From positions 124,001-188,000 of the forward strand of contig ML978140.1 in assembly GCA_010015805.1 (NCBI GenBank): DNA of 64,000 bases, given 5' to 3'. Of this stretch, positions 1-9,453 are shown piece by piece. This DNA is from Rhizodiscina lignyota (lineage: Eukaryota > Ascomycota > Dothideomycetes > Aulographales > Rhizodiscinaceae). The notes beneath the pieces are model-generated. The model was given only the letters and a program-made list of their open reading frames with translations. It was not told where the DNA came from and searched no databases. The stretch's first letter is position 1; each line of letters starts with the position of its first letter. A program made the translations under genes and the position numbers.

Positions 1-555
1 TGCGTTGTTCGGCGTTTTGCCTTCCGTAGAATTGCAGGCTTCCATTCCTGGTAGAGTCTCACTGAGGACCCGCGGTCAATATATTCAATATATTAGGTTG
101 AATCTTTTAACGATGATCCAGATGCGGATTGAATATAAGCAAACTTCATAAGAGGGCGGAAGGTATTGTTACAGTGTTTGGATATTGGTGGGGGCCCTCG
201 TCAGCTAAATGATACTGGATCGTGCACGGTGCTTCTACTTGGATGGGCCTTCTGCGGCTCGACGTACGCAGACCTCTGGTAAATATATCTTGGCAAGTGT
301 GGCTGGGTGTCTCTGTGAGATTTGGAAGGGAGAGAGGCACATCTGACAGCACCTCGATGCTGCGTTCAGATGGAGTTGATTATTAGCTTATTGAAGATTT
401 TTGGAATTGATTTCATCTGTCATCTGATATTGTAGACCATTATGAGTAGAGACTCTTTTGACCATACCACATCTTATCAGCTACGTCACCTTCGAGCCAC
501 TGAATGGATACTTCAAACTTGACCACTTGCAGTTCACCGATTTTCAGTTCGACAC
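1..555. other. intergenic, no supported gene
   Basis: Short open frames occur on both strands, but none has a recognisable domain or splice structure. The right end is the 3' flank of the FAD monooxygenase on the minus strand. I see no repeat or RNA gene here. Confidence 0.5.
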
Positions 556-1770
556 TCAGGACTTGACGGGTTTGAGCTCGTCGAGATCCTTCGTATCTAG
601 GAGCCGTTTTGCACCACCGAGACTGGCCTTGACCACTTCCCTCATGCGAGTCTTCATTTCCTCCTCGTAAGCCGCCACAGCTTCAATGCCGACACCCTTG
701 TTCTCCAGCTCGCGGCACAAAGTCGCAGCGTCCTGCAGAGCACTTGCCGCTCCCGCAGCACCAGTTGGCGGCATGACATGGGCCGCGTCGCCGATAATGG
801 TGACCTTCGATGCCTTCCAGTCAGGGATGTCGGGATGAGTCGTGAGGACGTGGATGGTCGACGTAAGCGTGGGATCAGCATACTTGAACAGCGAGGTCAA
901 CTTCAACGTCCAGTCTGCCGTAAGCTTCGTCGCCAACCCGAGTGCCTCTTCACCGTGGGAGCGGTGGAAGGAGCCAAGCGGTATGCCATGTTGAGAAAGC
1001 AGATTATGGGGCATCATGAGGACCCAGTAGACATAGTCCACAGGCAGCTCGAACGGTGCGTCAGCGGCTCTGTCTCGATTGAAGTGAATCTTCTCGAGGA
1101 GCAAGTGAAGCGGTGACGGTTGCGATCTGTCTGTTACCAAGCTCATCTTGCGCAAGGCGTCCTCTGAGAATGCCCTGATAAAGTCGTCGGTCATGGGTGT
1201 CTTGCTGTAGATGAGGCAACCTTCAGTGTCTAGCAGCGCGATCTGCGGGAAGACCTGGCTTCTCACTCGAGATCGTGCACCTTCAGCTCCGACGAGGAGA
1301 CTTCCGCGCACCGTCGATCCGTCGGTGAAGTGAGAGACCACGCCATCTGGAGTCACCTCGCTCTTTTGGAACTGCTTGCCCCAGCTCACGCGATTTTGCT
1401 CGAGTCCGGTCAACAGTACGTTTCGCAGAACTGATCGATCGACGGTGTAGGCGTGGCCAGGTGGTCGATGGGCTCCGAAGACCTCTCGAGGTGCAAGTGA
1501 CTCTCCTGTTCCAGGATCAATGACTCCTGGGGCGCCAACCTCCACATCTGCGCAAGTCTGCTCGAAGAGGGTGTACAACTCAGTTGAGAGGCATTGCTTC
1601 AAGGCGTCTGCGCCGTCGGAAGCGAGGCGGACGCGGTAGCCTTGTGGGCGGAACGTCACGTCGGTATCTTTCTCGAAGACTTGGAAAGGGATATTGCGCT
1701 TCTTGAGGCCATTTGCGAGGCAGAGGCCACTGATGCCGGCGCCGATGATGAGGACGGGCAGTTCAGACAT
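556..1770 (-). CDS. FAD-dependent monooxygenase (PHBH/salicylate-hydroxylase-like)
   Basis: Single-exon gene of 404 residues, the usual length of fungal class A flavoprotein monooxygenases. The N-terminus carries the dinucleotide-binding loop GAGISG (about residues 10-15) right after the first beta strand, which fixes the start. A second motif, GAEGARSRVR (about 160-170), corresponds to the DG motif with Glu in place of Asp. The GD motif IIGDAAHVMPPTGAAG (about 325-340) contacts FAD ribose and pyrophosphate. The family hydroxylates aromatic or polyketide-derived rings with NAD(P)H and O2. There is no signal peptide. The nearest recognised neighbour is a Dal5-type transporter about 2 kb away. 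The substrate cannot be read from the sequence; a role in secondary metabolism or phenolic catabolism is inference. Confidence 0.9.
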   Translation of the reverse strand: MSELPVLIIGAGISGLCLANGLKKRNIPFQVFEKDTDVTFRPQGYRVRLASDGADALKQCLSTELYTLFEQTCADVEVGAPGVIDPGTGESLAPREVFGAHRPPGHAYTVDRSVLRNVLLTGLEQNRVSWGKQFQKSEVTPDGVVSHFTDGSTVRGSLLVGAEGARSRVRSQVFPQIALLDTEGCLIYSKTPMTDDFIRAFSEDALRKMSLVTDRSQPSPLHLLLEKIHFNRDRAADAPFELPVDYVYWVLMMPHNLLSQHGIPLGSFHRSHGEEALGLATKLTADWTLKLTSLFKYADPTLTSTIHVLTTHPDIPDWKASKVTIIGDAAHVMPPTGAAGAASALQDAATLCRELENKGVGIEAVAAYEEEMKTRMREVVKASLGGAKRLLDTKDLDELKPVKS

Positions 1771-2547
1771 TGTTGAAAGATGGCTGATGGAAGTTCAAGG
1801 AAGTTATGAGATTTCGCTGCTTATCGGAGAGTTAGCTTTGTTGTGCCAGAGTAGTTACACTGCAGTTTCACGGAGAATGCGGTGCTTGACGCGACTAAGG
1901 GCGTCTCAGGACAAGTGAGTGTTGTGTGCGAACTGAGAACTGACCTGATTGAGCCAACGAGCGGGAGGTTGGAGTAGCAAACTGTAGTGTGCCTGAAGGA
2001 TGAACACTGTAAAGCGAACTTGAGGGTGAGGTGAACTTTATTTGTTGTCATCACCGATGCCGGCCAGAGAAGGAAGGCACGCCTGGTACCTACTCTTGCC
2101 CGCAACGTCAATCTCCTCCCACGCTCATCTTCTCGTCAACATTTGAGTGCTCCTTGTTCTCGTCCACGCCCACTGCCAACAGCCTGAAAGATGACAGAAT
2201 GCGGCTTTGCGGTCAGATGTACAACTAACCTCGCTTCAAAGTGCTGGCAGGCAAATCAATGAAACCGTCCAACAATGGCAGCCACTCCTTATCAACTCAA
2301 GGGGCTAGGGGACACATATCATGTTGCCGTTGCAACATGATGGCGAGCGGATGTTCACAGCTTCCTCTTGTGCGCTCATGCCTTGCCGTTCTGTCCGCTT
2401 GCGTTCTCGTCATGAACATTGATCAAAGCTCTCGTCCTTCTGTGCCACCTCCACAGGCTGCAGCACGCCCCCTTCTGTCTGCAAGGCAACCAAACGAGAG
2501 ACCAACAAGATGCCTTTACCGTATTATTAGAACCTATATAGTATGTA
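1771..2547. other. upstream region of the monooxygenase, no gene seen
   Basis: This holds the promoter side of the minus-strand monooxygenase gene. Open frames on both strands are short and low in information. No clear TATA box, repeat or RNA gene was recognised. Confidence 0.45.
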
Positions 2548-2885
2548 CTAGAGGACTCTTGGATGGTTTACCTGGCACGCCGTCAAAAAGGGGCAGCCAG
2601 TACTGACGAACGCAAGGTCGTCTTGCACGGCGTTAACCTCGCAAGGAACCTCTTCCACGCTGCCGTCGGCGCTGACTCGCGCAGGATTGTGCTCGAGGTA
2701 GAAGGCGCTGTACGTTACCAGTGGAACCTTCCACCGCTGCCCGTTCGGGCAGTCGGTCTTTTCTGTTTTGGAGTTTAACAGCGCGACAGACACCTGCATA
2801 TTGACAGCTCCTCCATGCTCCGACCATGATGACGTCTATGCGCGAACAGGACGATGCACAGCGACAGCGTTACCCACCGAGTCAT
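2548..2885 (-). CDS. possible small secreted protein, unrecognised
   Basis: The reading frame 2799-2548 contains a compact soluble segment, CPNGQRWKVPLVTYSAFYL, and a later Cys pair. Just upstream on the same strand, an ATG at 2885 opens a hydrophobic, signal-peptide-like stretch (MTRWVTLSLCI). If a short intron from about 2852 to 2794 (weak GTCCTG donor, ATATGCAG acceptor) is removed, the two join in frame into 92 residues. The protein would then be a small secreted, effector-like candidate. The donor is poor and I recognise no family. It could equally be two chance open frames. Confidence 0.28.
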
Positions 2886-3872
2886 ATCCTATCGGCACCA
2901 ACTGATGTGCGACCAAGTCTGATTTATATTTATAAGTACTATCCTAACGTCATAAATTCAAATTTCGTCCAGCTTATTTTATGAAATTTTCATGTACTGT
3001 GCAAAGTGCTGAGATGCATTGAGGAACATGCTGCGCACCCCGCGAGGCTCGAGCTTCCATCGTGGACTCCTAATACTACGCTCGGTCGCAATGCCAGCAT
3101 GGAAGATGCAGATCCTCAATCGCTTTCGGCGATGAGTGTGCATGAGAAGATCATGTCTCCTCCTAGATTAAGATCACAAGACTGAGATCACAACAGTGGA
3201 GGACATGCGGGCGAATATCATTGAATTGCCAACTGCTATCTCGCATCATCCTCGAACTCTTCGGTGAGGAGCTCGATAATCTCTTGCACTTAGCAATCCG
3301 CGAGCACCAGGTAATCCGCCAGTGTAATCTAATTCACGATGATGTAGCACTTCAATCACATTCTGGCCTTCCTCTCTTGAACAGCAACGTCAATTGAAGT
3401 AGAATACCAGACACAAACGCGCAAGTCAACAGCGAGTTCGGGTATGCCAAATTGTCTCATGGAAGGGTATTACCTTTACCTGCAGAAATGTGTATTTCAC
3501 CTAGTACAATGAGTTGATGCGCCTGCCATTACATGGGCGAAGCGCACTTGTGGCTGTCGATTCCTCCCCTGACAAAGAATTTATCCGTTATGAAGGACAA
3601 AATTAGACCGTTGCTGGCGATGTAAACTGCATCGATTCAACGTGCTCTGGCTGTCAGAATTCGAACGCTGCTCGGAGCGATACATATACTGAAAATGCAT
3701 GTAAAATTGAAGCCCTAAATGCCAACAAAACCGGATGCTTCGTGACCTTGCCACGGAAGCTGTTTGAAATGCGAATTTGAGTCGTTTGAGTACTTCGTTT
3801 AGCCGGAATTCTCTGACAATTCCTCCACCTCCCCAGTGTATCCCGTAGCAATCATAGTCTTTACTCGATTGC
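2886..3872. other. intergenic, no supported gene
   Basis: No domain-bearing frame is visible. The last 300 bases before 3873 are the 3' flank of the transporter. A short plus-strand ORF near 3100 (about 28 codons) has nothing recognisable in it. Confidence 0.45.
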
Positions 3873-5741
3873 TCACAAAGTATATCGGAAGAATGGACTT
3901 TTATCACCCATTTCTAGCAATTCGACTTCCGTATACTTAGCTCGGACCTCCTCCACACTCATCTTCTCTCTTTCCTTATTAACCTTATCGTAAGACCATC
4001 TCAGGAAGAAGGACATCAACTGGGCTGCCACAACACAGGTAAGGCAGGTACCAAACCCAGCCCAGTAACGAGGGGCTTCGTTTTGAACGAATATGTTGGA
4101 GCCAATGATACCAGAGAGGTTTCCGATCGAGATTAAGAGAGCCATAGCAATTGCTCTCTTGCTTGACGGCGCGGCGTTGTTCGCTAGCCAAGTATTAGAA
4201 ACTCTTTATAGAAGCGTATCATGAAGAATGAAAGAATCACGAACCTGTCCAAGCAAGCACCAGCTGTTGATTACAGTATAATCCCATCGCCGTCGGGAAT
4301 AAGAAGAAGTACGTCAGGGATGGAAGCTTCGGATGCGGAATTACCAGCAGCGCAATTAAGCCGATTTCCGCAAGTATAAATCCTCCAGCCATGAAATACG
4401 ATCGGACCTGGTAGCGGTCCGATAGCCAAGCCCAAAAGATGATAAATCCACAAGTCACAACATAGATGGGGATAGTCATCAATTGAGCGACTGCGGCGGT
4501 GAAGCCGAGCTCGAGGATCACAACTGGGATGGTAAATGTGAACCTAGCAGATGTTAGTCGCACAAAATTTGGCGTTATATAGAACAGGAATCAATCTTAC
4601 GCGTAGACGCCGACGGAGCAACCCCAAAACATAATTACAGCAGCCCAAGTACGCCACTCCCTGAGTGCTGCTAAAATGTGGCTTACAGTGAGCTTGTCGT
4701 TATTAGTTACCCGCCCTCTTCCAGAACCCGTCTCCACTTGGAGGCGGTAAATAATAAAATCACGCTCTTCTTGTGTGAGGAATTTGCATGTCTCTGGGGA
4801 GTTTGGAACGATGAAGAATGCGGCGACAGCAGTGAGAATGGGGAGGAACCCCTCGATGATGAAAATCCTAGGGGAGTGTTAGATCGGTCAAACAGACGGG
4901 ATAATATACCATTACCAGCGCCAGCCCGCTAAGCCGCCGACTCCTTCCATCTTTTCTAGACCGAAAGCCAGCAGTCCGGAGAAGGCACCAGATAGCGAGG
5001 AACAGGAGTAGAAGACTGCTAGACGGCTCAAGAGTTCGTATCGCTTATAGAAGAGTGTCAAGAGAAAAGCGGCACAAGGGAAGAATCCCGCCTGGAACCA
5101 GAGTTAGCCGTCTTCCATTGAAACCAAGCTCCAAGCATGACAGACCTCACAAACACCCAAGAACCATCTGGCACAAGACAGGCCTGCAAAATTCTGAACA
5201 ATTCCCATCAAAGTCCTACAGGTAGTTGTCCATAATGAGCCATTTAACTTGTAATTTGAGCTCAGGAAGGCTTACATGCATATGCCCCATGCGAACATCA
5301 TTATCGCGAGCCAAACATTTGGCGGTATTGTCTTTGCGACGATGTTGCACGGAACCTCCAGAAGCGCATAAGGGATGAAGAAGAGGGTGATTGCAAGGTT
5401 ATATTGGCCTCCTGAAAGATGCAGATCCTTTTGCATCCCAGCGACCTTTGCATTTCCAACTGTGGCAGCATTAGCAGCTGTCTTACAATGAATGAAAGAT
5501 ACAGACTGTTGCCCCGGTCAAGAAACGCAAGAAGATAGAACCATGCGAGCATTGGTATTAGACGAAGGTCTACCTTCCACATGATACGCCTAGCCTCTTT
5601 ATCCGTGTATTCGGGGATCGCGACGGAGTTAGCTACAATTTCAATGTGCTCTGGCTCTCCATCTTTCTCGGTCCGAAATTCTTGGATGATGATTTTCTCG
5701 TCAGGGCTCGCACTCAAATTCTTCTCTGCATGTCCATCCAT
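3873..5741 (-). CDS. MFS transporter, Dal5-like anion:cation symporter
   Basis: Seven exons give a complete 12-TM major facilitator of roughly 500 residues. Exon 1 starts at 5741 and ends in the TM1 signature FLDRGN; a 47-bp intron (5506-5460) is followed by IGNAKVAGM, together the typical ACS-family motif. Later exons contain the expected segments, including ARWFLGVCE, AGFFPCAAF, PNSPETCKFLTQEER before the central loop and NNAAPSSKRAIAMALLISIG near TM10. The C-terminus ends in a short charged tail at 3873. This family (Dal5, Tna1 and relatives) imports allantoate, nicotinate, small peptides or other organic anions with protons at the plasma membrane. The substrate is not predictable here. 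Later introns lie near 5275, 5146, 4915, 4600 and 4240. Confidence 0.88.
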
Positions 5742-8120
5742 GTTGACACAAGAGATATGAAGAGTTTCTGATAGCTTTGGACAACTACAAGATTAATGAT
5801 GAAGGTAGAAGGAACCAGGCCGGTTGATGGCGGCTGCGGAAAACGTTTAATCTTGTATTCGTCTAAAGCGCCTAGAACACTCGGTAATTGATGTATGGCC
5901 TGAAGTCCGCTTCTGTCAGGATTCAGGATGCAAAGGGACCTTTACGTCCGCTCGCATAGTTCGCATGTCAGACTAAGAGAAGTGGGGTGCGTCGGAGAGA
6001 ACGCCAACAGGACAGATTCACTCCGCGAGATCATCCCCACGGGGTAAAAGGGGTAGTGTGGAGTTTGTGGGGAAGCATGTACCCAAGCGCCAGGTCTAGA
6101 ACGCGGGGTGCCTTATCACGCCTACCATGCATGCTACTCTTTATTCGTAACCTAGTTGGCATAAGAATGGATTGTACAGCCTCGTTCAATACCGTCAGAT
6201 GACTTCCTCTTTCCTTTGCTCAGGATGAGCAAAGTCGACGTGTCATATAATAAGGAGATGAGGGCAAAGCTTCGTTCGACGTCATCAGTGGAGAAATTGA
6301 GAGAATGAGAAGGTCAAGGTGAGAGGTTGCAGAAAGCGGAATAGACGACATTTCAAAGATACGAAGAGGATTTGTGTCGCGGACGAGTGACTGATCTCAG
6401 AAAGCCCACCTGCCTCGAAACAGAGTTGTCGGATCTTACTGAGGCGGGGTAGTCAGCCTCGAGCTGGTACCTGGAGACGGCCGCGCAATACGGCGGCAAA
6501 TGACACCGAAATTGTAGGGTATCGTCGGTGCTGGTGACATTACTCGCGCACCAGGCATCAACCCAGAAGTATTGCAGTCTGTCTGTCTATCTTCGCCTGT
6601 TCTCCGCAGAGGGAGAGGTTGTCGAAGCTTGGCCCCGGGGCTACGTGTTCCGCGTCGAGACCCAGCGACCGTGTACTTCCTCCACCGCGTCGGCCGACCT
6701 GGAAGTTCCGCCCAGGCTTTGCCGTCGCGCTTCTGTCCGACGCGTGATGAGGTGCTGGCATCCCCTGGTAGTTGCTAGCAGTGTATAGAGCCTGTTTTTC
6801 ACCTCCAACCTGGTTCTCACTCGACTCATCAACGTTGTTATGCTCCGTCGCCGCTCGCAGCCAGGCTGAGGTGGTTTGGCGCGCCGGAACCAGGCATCCA
6901 AGGCGACGTATTCGTTCTCCCGTCGCAGGACCGCTGGGTGCGCATTCGCGGGCAATTCGACGGTCTCAATGCGCTCACGTGTGGGAGGTGGTTAAGCGAG
7001 CCGACAACGCTCAAGACGTGCTGTCCATGTTGCTTGTCAACCTTGGGCTGGCATTGGACAGTCTCCGGGGCTAGGAGGTTGAACATGTATGGGAGGACGA
7101 TGGAGGTTGTGGGCGAGCTGAAGGGGTATTTCAGGAGAAATCTGGCGGAAGCAGTTGATTAGGAGTCAGGAAGGGAATAACTACATGAAAGAGCCATCGT
7201 TGGTAAGAGCCCCTTAAGTAAATAACGCTGCTCGGGAGTAGCGGCATTGACGGGAGGTAGAACATGACCTCAGTCACGTGCTAAGCCCCCTCGGTGTTGG
7301 ATCGGAGCACGCGCGAGAGGGGAAGACGCAGTCAAGGGAGGACCAGGAGTCGTTACTGTCTTTAAACTTGTCCTCAGGTCTCATTGAAAATGCTGACGGA
7401 TGCTTGCCAGGATTATTAATCGTTTCATCGGAGGTATCGTCCTGCGTACTCGCTGGCTTGATAGATTACCCGACCTTCAGGCTGCCGAAACGGATGAAGA
7501 AAGGAGTTATGAAAAGAGGAAGAGGAACGGCAGAGGGAGAAACTAGTCACGCAGCCTAGAAGTATCACATTTCCCAACGTGGAGGAATGGGAGCTGCGCT
7601 GAACCGCATTGCGCCGACAGCGCTCGCAACGAGAAGTTTGTTACCGCTCAATCCTCTCGATATATTGCCTTAATTTAATCTACAACTTGCGAAGAAAGCG
7701 CTGACTGAAACCTCACAGCGAATGAAGCATCAACAACTCCAGGAACCCCTGAAGTTGTGTTGGCTGAACTTCCCTAGCTTTGCAGCGAACTTCGCAACGA
7801 GATATGAGCTCCACTCGCTTCTTCAGACATGCGCCGCTTCTTGCGTCCTCGGAATGGATCAATTCGTTCTCTAGTGCGGTCATTAATTAGACCGTTCTAC
7901 ACCTTCTAAGATTGCCTTACTCAGCCACCTGCGCAATGTCAGGTTGCATTGCAGTCTCTTCAGCTTCCTCGTCCTCCTCCTCGTCCTTGCGCTTGAATTC
8001 GACGGTGAGGTCCGAGTACAAGCCCTCCCCCACCACGGCAACGCGAGCGCCAATATAAGAATAGCATGCTGGCAGAAAGCACTGTAAGGAAATTTAGTAT
8101 GCACAGTCTGGGCGGATGTC
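5742..8120. other. long gene-poor stretch
   Basis: This is the promoter side of the Dal5-like transporter, followed by about 2 kb without a supportable gene. The interval from about 6500 to 7200 is GC-rich and open in several frames on both strands, but none resembles a known protein. This could be a decayed gene. A short F-box/2EXR-like relic near 7750-7835 is listed separately. Confidence 0.4.
7748..7835 (+). pseudogene. relic resembling the fungal LPxELRNxIY (2EXR/F-box-type) motif
   Basis: Conceptual translation gives ELP, a stop, then SELRNEI, another stop, then PLAS. This matches the start of the very common fungal module LPAELRNEIYELAL apart from the two stops. The flanks do not extend to a full gene. 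I read it as a small remnant of a dead lineage-expanded gene. The match is only about 15 residues, so chance is possible. Confidence 0.3.
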
Positions 8121-8761
8121 TCATTGGTACTGCCTGCAGGGCGGGCGATTGATGTCAATAGGAGGAGAAGCTGGCCACCCGTTGATTCTCTCGGGCTTCC
8201 GTACAAGCCGGATGATACATGCTGCTAGAAAGCGCGTGTCTTCGTCTCTGTCTGAAAGCAGCCATCGCTTTTTCGATTCGTTGAGGAAGATAGCCTGTAA
8301 AGCATATGTGAAGAACTCAGCCTTGTGGTAGCTAAGGTAGCTCATGATTCGATACTCTGGTGAGAGAGCCCAGATCAAGAGGGGGGGCAGCAAAGACGTG
8401 ATCGGTGGACCAGACAGGCTACCGTGATTGAAAGGGGTTTCTATTTGTGATAACCAGTCTTTAACGCGCGTGTGAAGGCTGTGTGGGACATGTAGCGACC
8501 GGATTTCTGGTTCGTGTCGCTCTTTGCATGGCGATGCGATTGTAGGGCGGCTTGTAGATTCCATTGCATCGCTCTCAAGATCTCGTACTCTGCTTGACGT
8601 TGAGCAGTTGTTCGAGGTTGATTCCTCAAAACAAATCGGAGTTTAATTGAAGCAAAGCCGCTCACAGAAGTGTAAAGTGTTGTTGATGGAGCTTGGCGAT
8701 GTACCCAGTCGATTGGTTCGCGGCTCGGGCCGCTCCAGCCACGTGGCGCCCCTGTCGCCAT
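8121..8761 (-). pseudogene. uncharacterised coding relic in two overlapping frames
   Basis: Two minus-strand frames look protein-like. One runs from 8761 (MATGAPRGWSGPSREPIDWV) to 8441. The other runs from 8564 to 8121 and carries a hydrophobic core (LLPPLLIWALSPEYRIMSYL) and a charged C-terminal part. They overlap for about 120 bases, so an intron or a frame disruption lies between them. I do not recognise the family. Composition and the absence of internal stops over 440 bases suggest genuine or recently lost coding capacity. The adjacent gene is the twin oxoamine synthase, but no functional link is visible. Confidence 0.35.
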
Positions 8762-9453
8762 ATCCCTGGTGTATACTCAACTCTCTTCACCAGTGAAAAT
8801 AGCCACCATATTAGCCGAGAGTTCCACTGAGGGCTCTTCCGACAATCTTGACCTCAGAATATTTTCGTTAGCACCAAAAGAAGTGCTGGATTTGATCTCC
8901 TGATTCGGCCTCGACTGCGAACGGTTCTGGTAATATAATCGACGTGCAGAACATCGGTTTGAATAAAGCACTCGATCCACGCCCGCAATGTATGATGTTC
9001 AGGATGTGATCCTCTAATACGCCATATTGGCCACACGCAAGCTTGATCTCGCTAACATGCCACCGGCTGAAGTTTGCATGTTTTCCTTCGATGTCAATAC
9101 CGAAAAGGCCGACCGTGGCCTTGGAGACCATCATCGTGACCCTACAACCCAACAAAGAACAAGCAAAAGCGACGCCTGGGAAATAGGAGATCAACGTCGG
9201 CTAAAAAGCCTCTCTCCACTCCCACTTCCAGTGAGAGTGTTTCACAAACTATCAACACGTGTATAATGGTGATACCCTAAATTAATTAAACTAAGAATAC
9301 AGATATCTTAAAACAGTCTAACGAGAAGGTTGCGAACAAGTAGTAATAATCCCTCTATCCGTAGAGAGTCTAAATTATACACCCAAACGCCTCTTCTCTA
9401 ATGGCATTCCTGATCTGGTTCCCATTTGAATACGAATCTTTGTAACAAGTGTC
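8762..9453. other. intergenic, weak open frames only
   Basis: A minus-strand frame of 108 codons (9194-8868) is open but has no recognisable motif. From 9250 to 9400 the sequence is AT-rich and is likely the 3' flank of the oxoamine synthase gene. Confidence 0.4.

Noticed and set aside
6528-7162. Several overlapping GC-rich open frames
   Set aside because: They are open on both strands at once, as expected from base composition; no frame has motifs. It may hide a decayed gene, but I cannot name it.
8868-9194. 108-codon minus-strand frame next to the oxoamine synthase
   Set aside because: No motif, no splice partner and no hydrophobic pattern; I could not support it as a gene.
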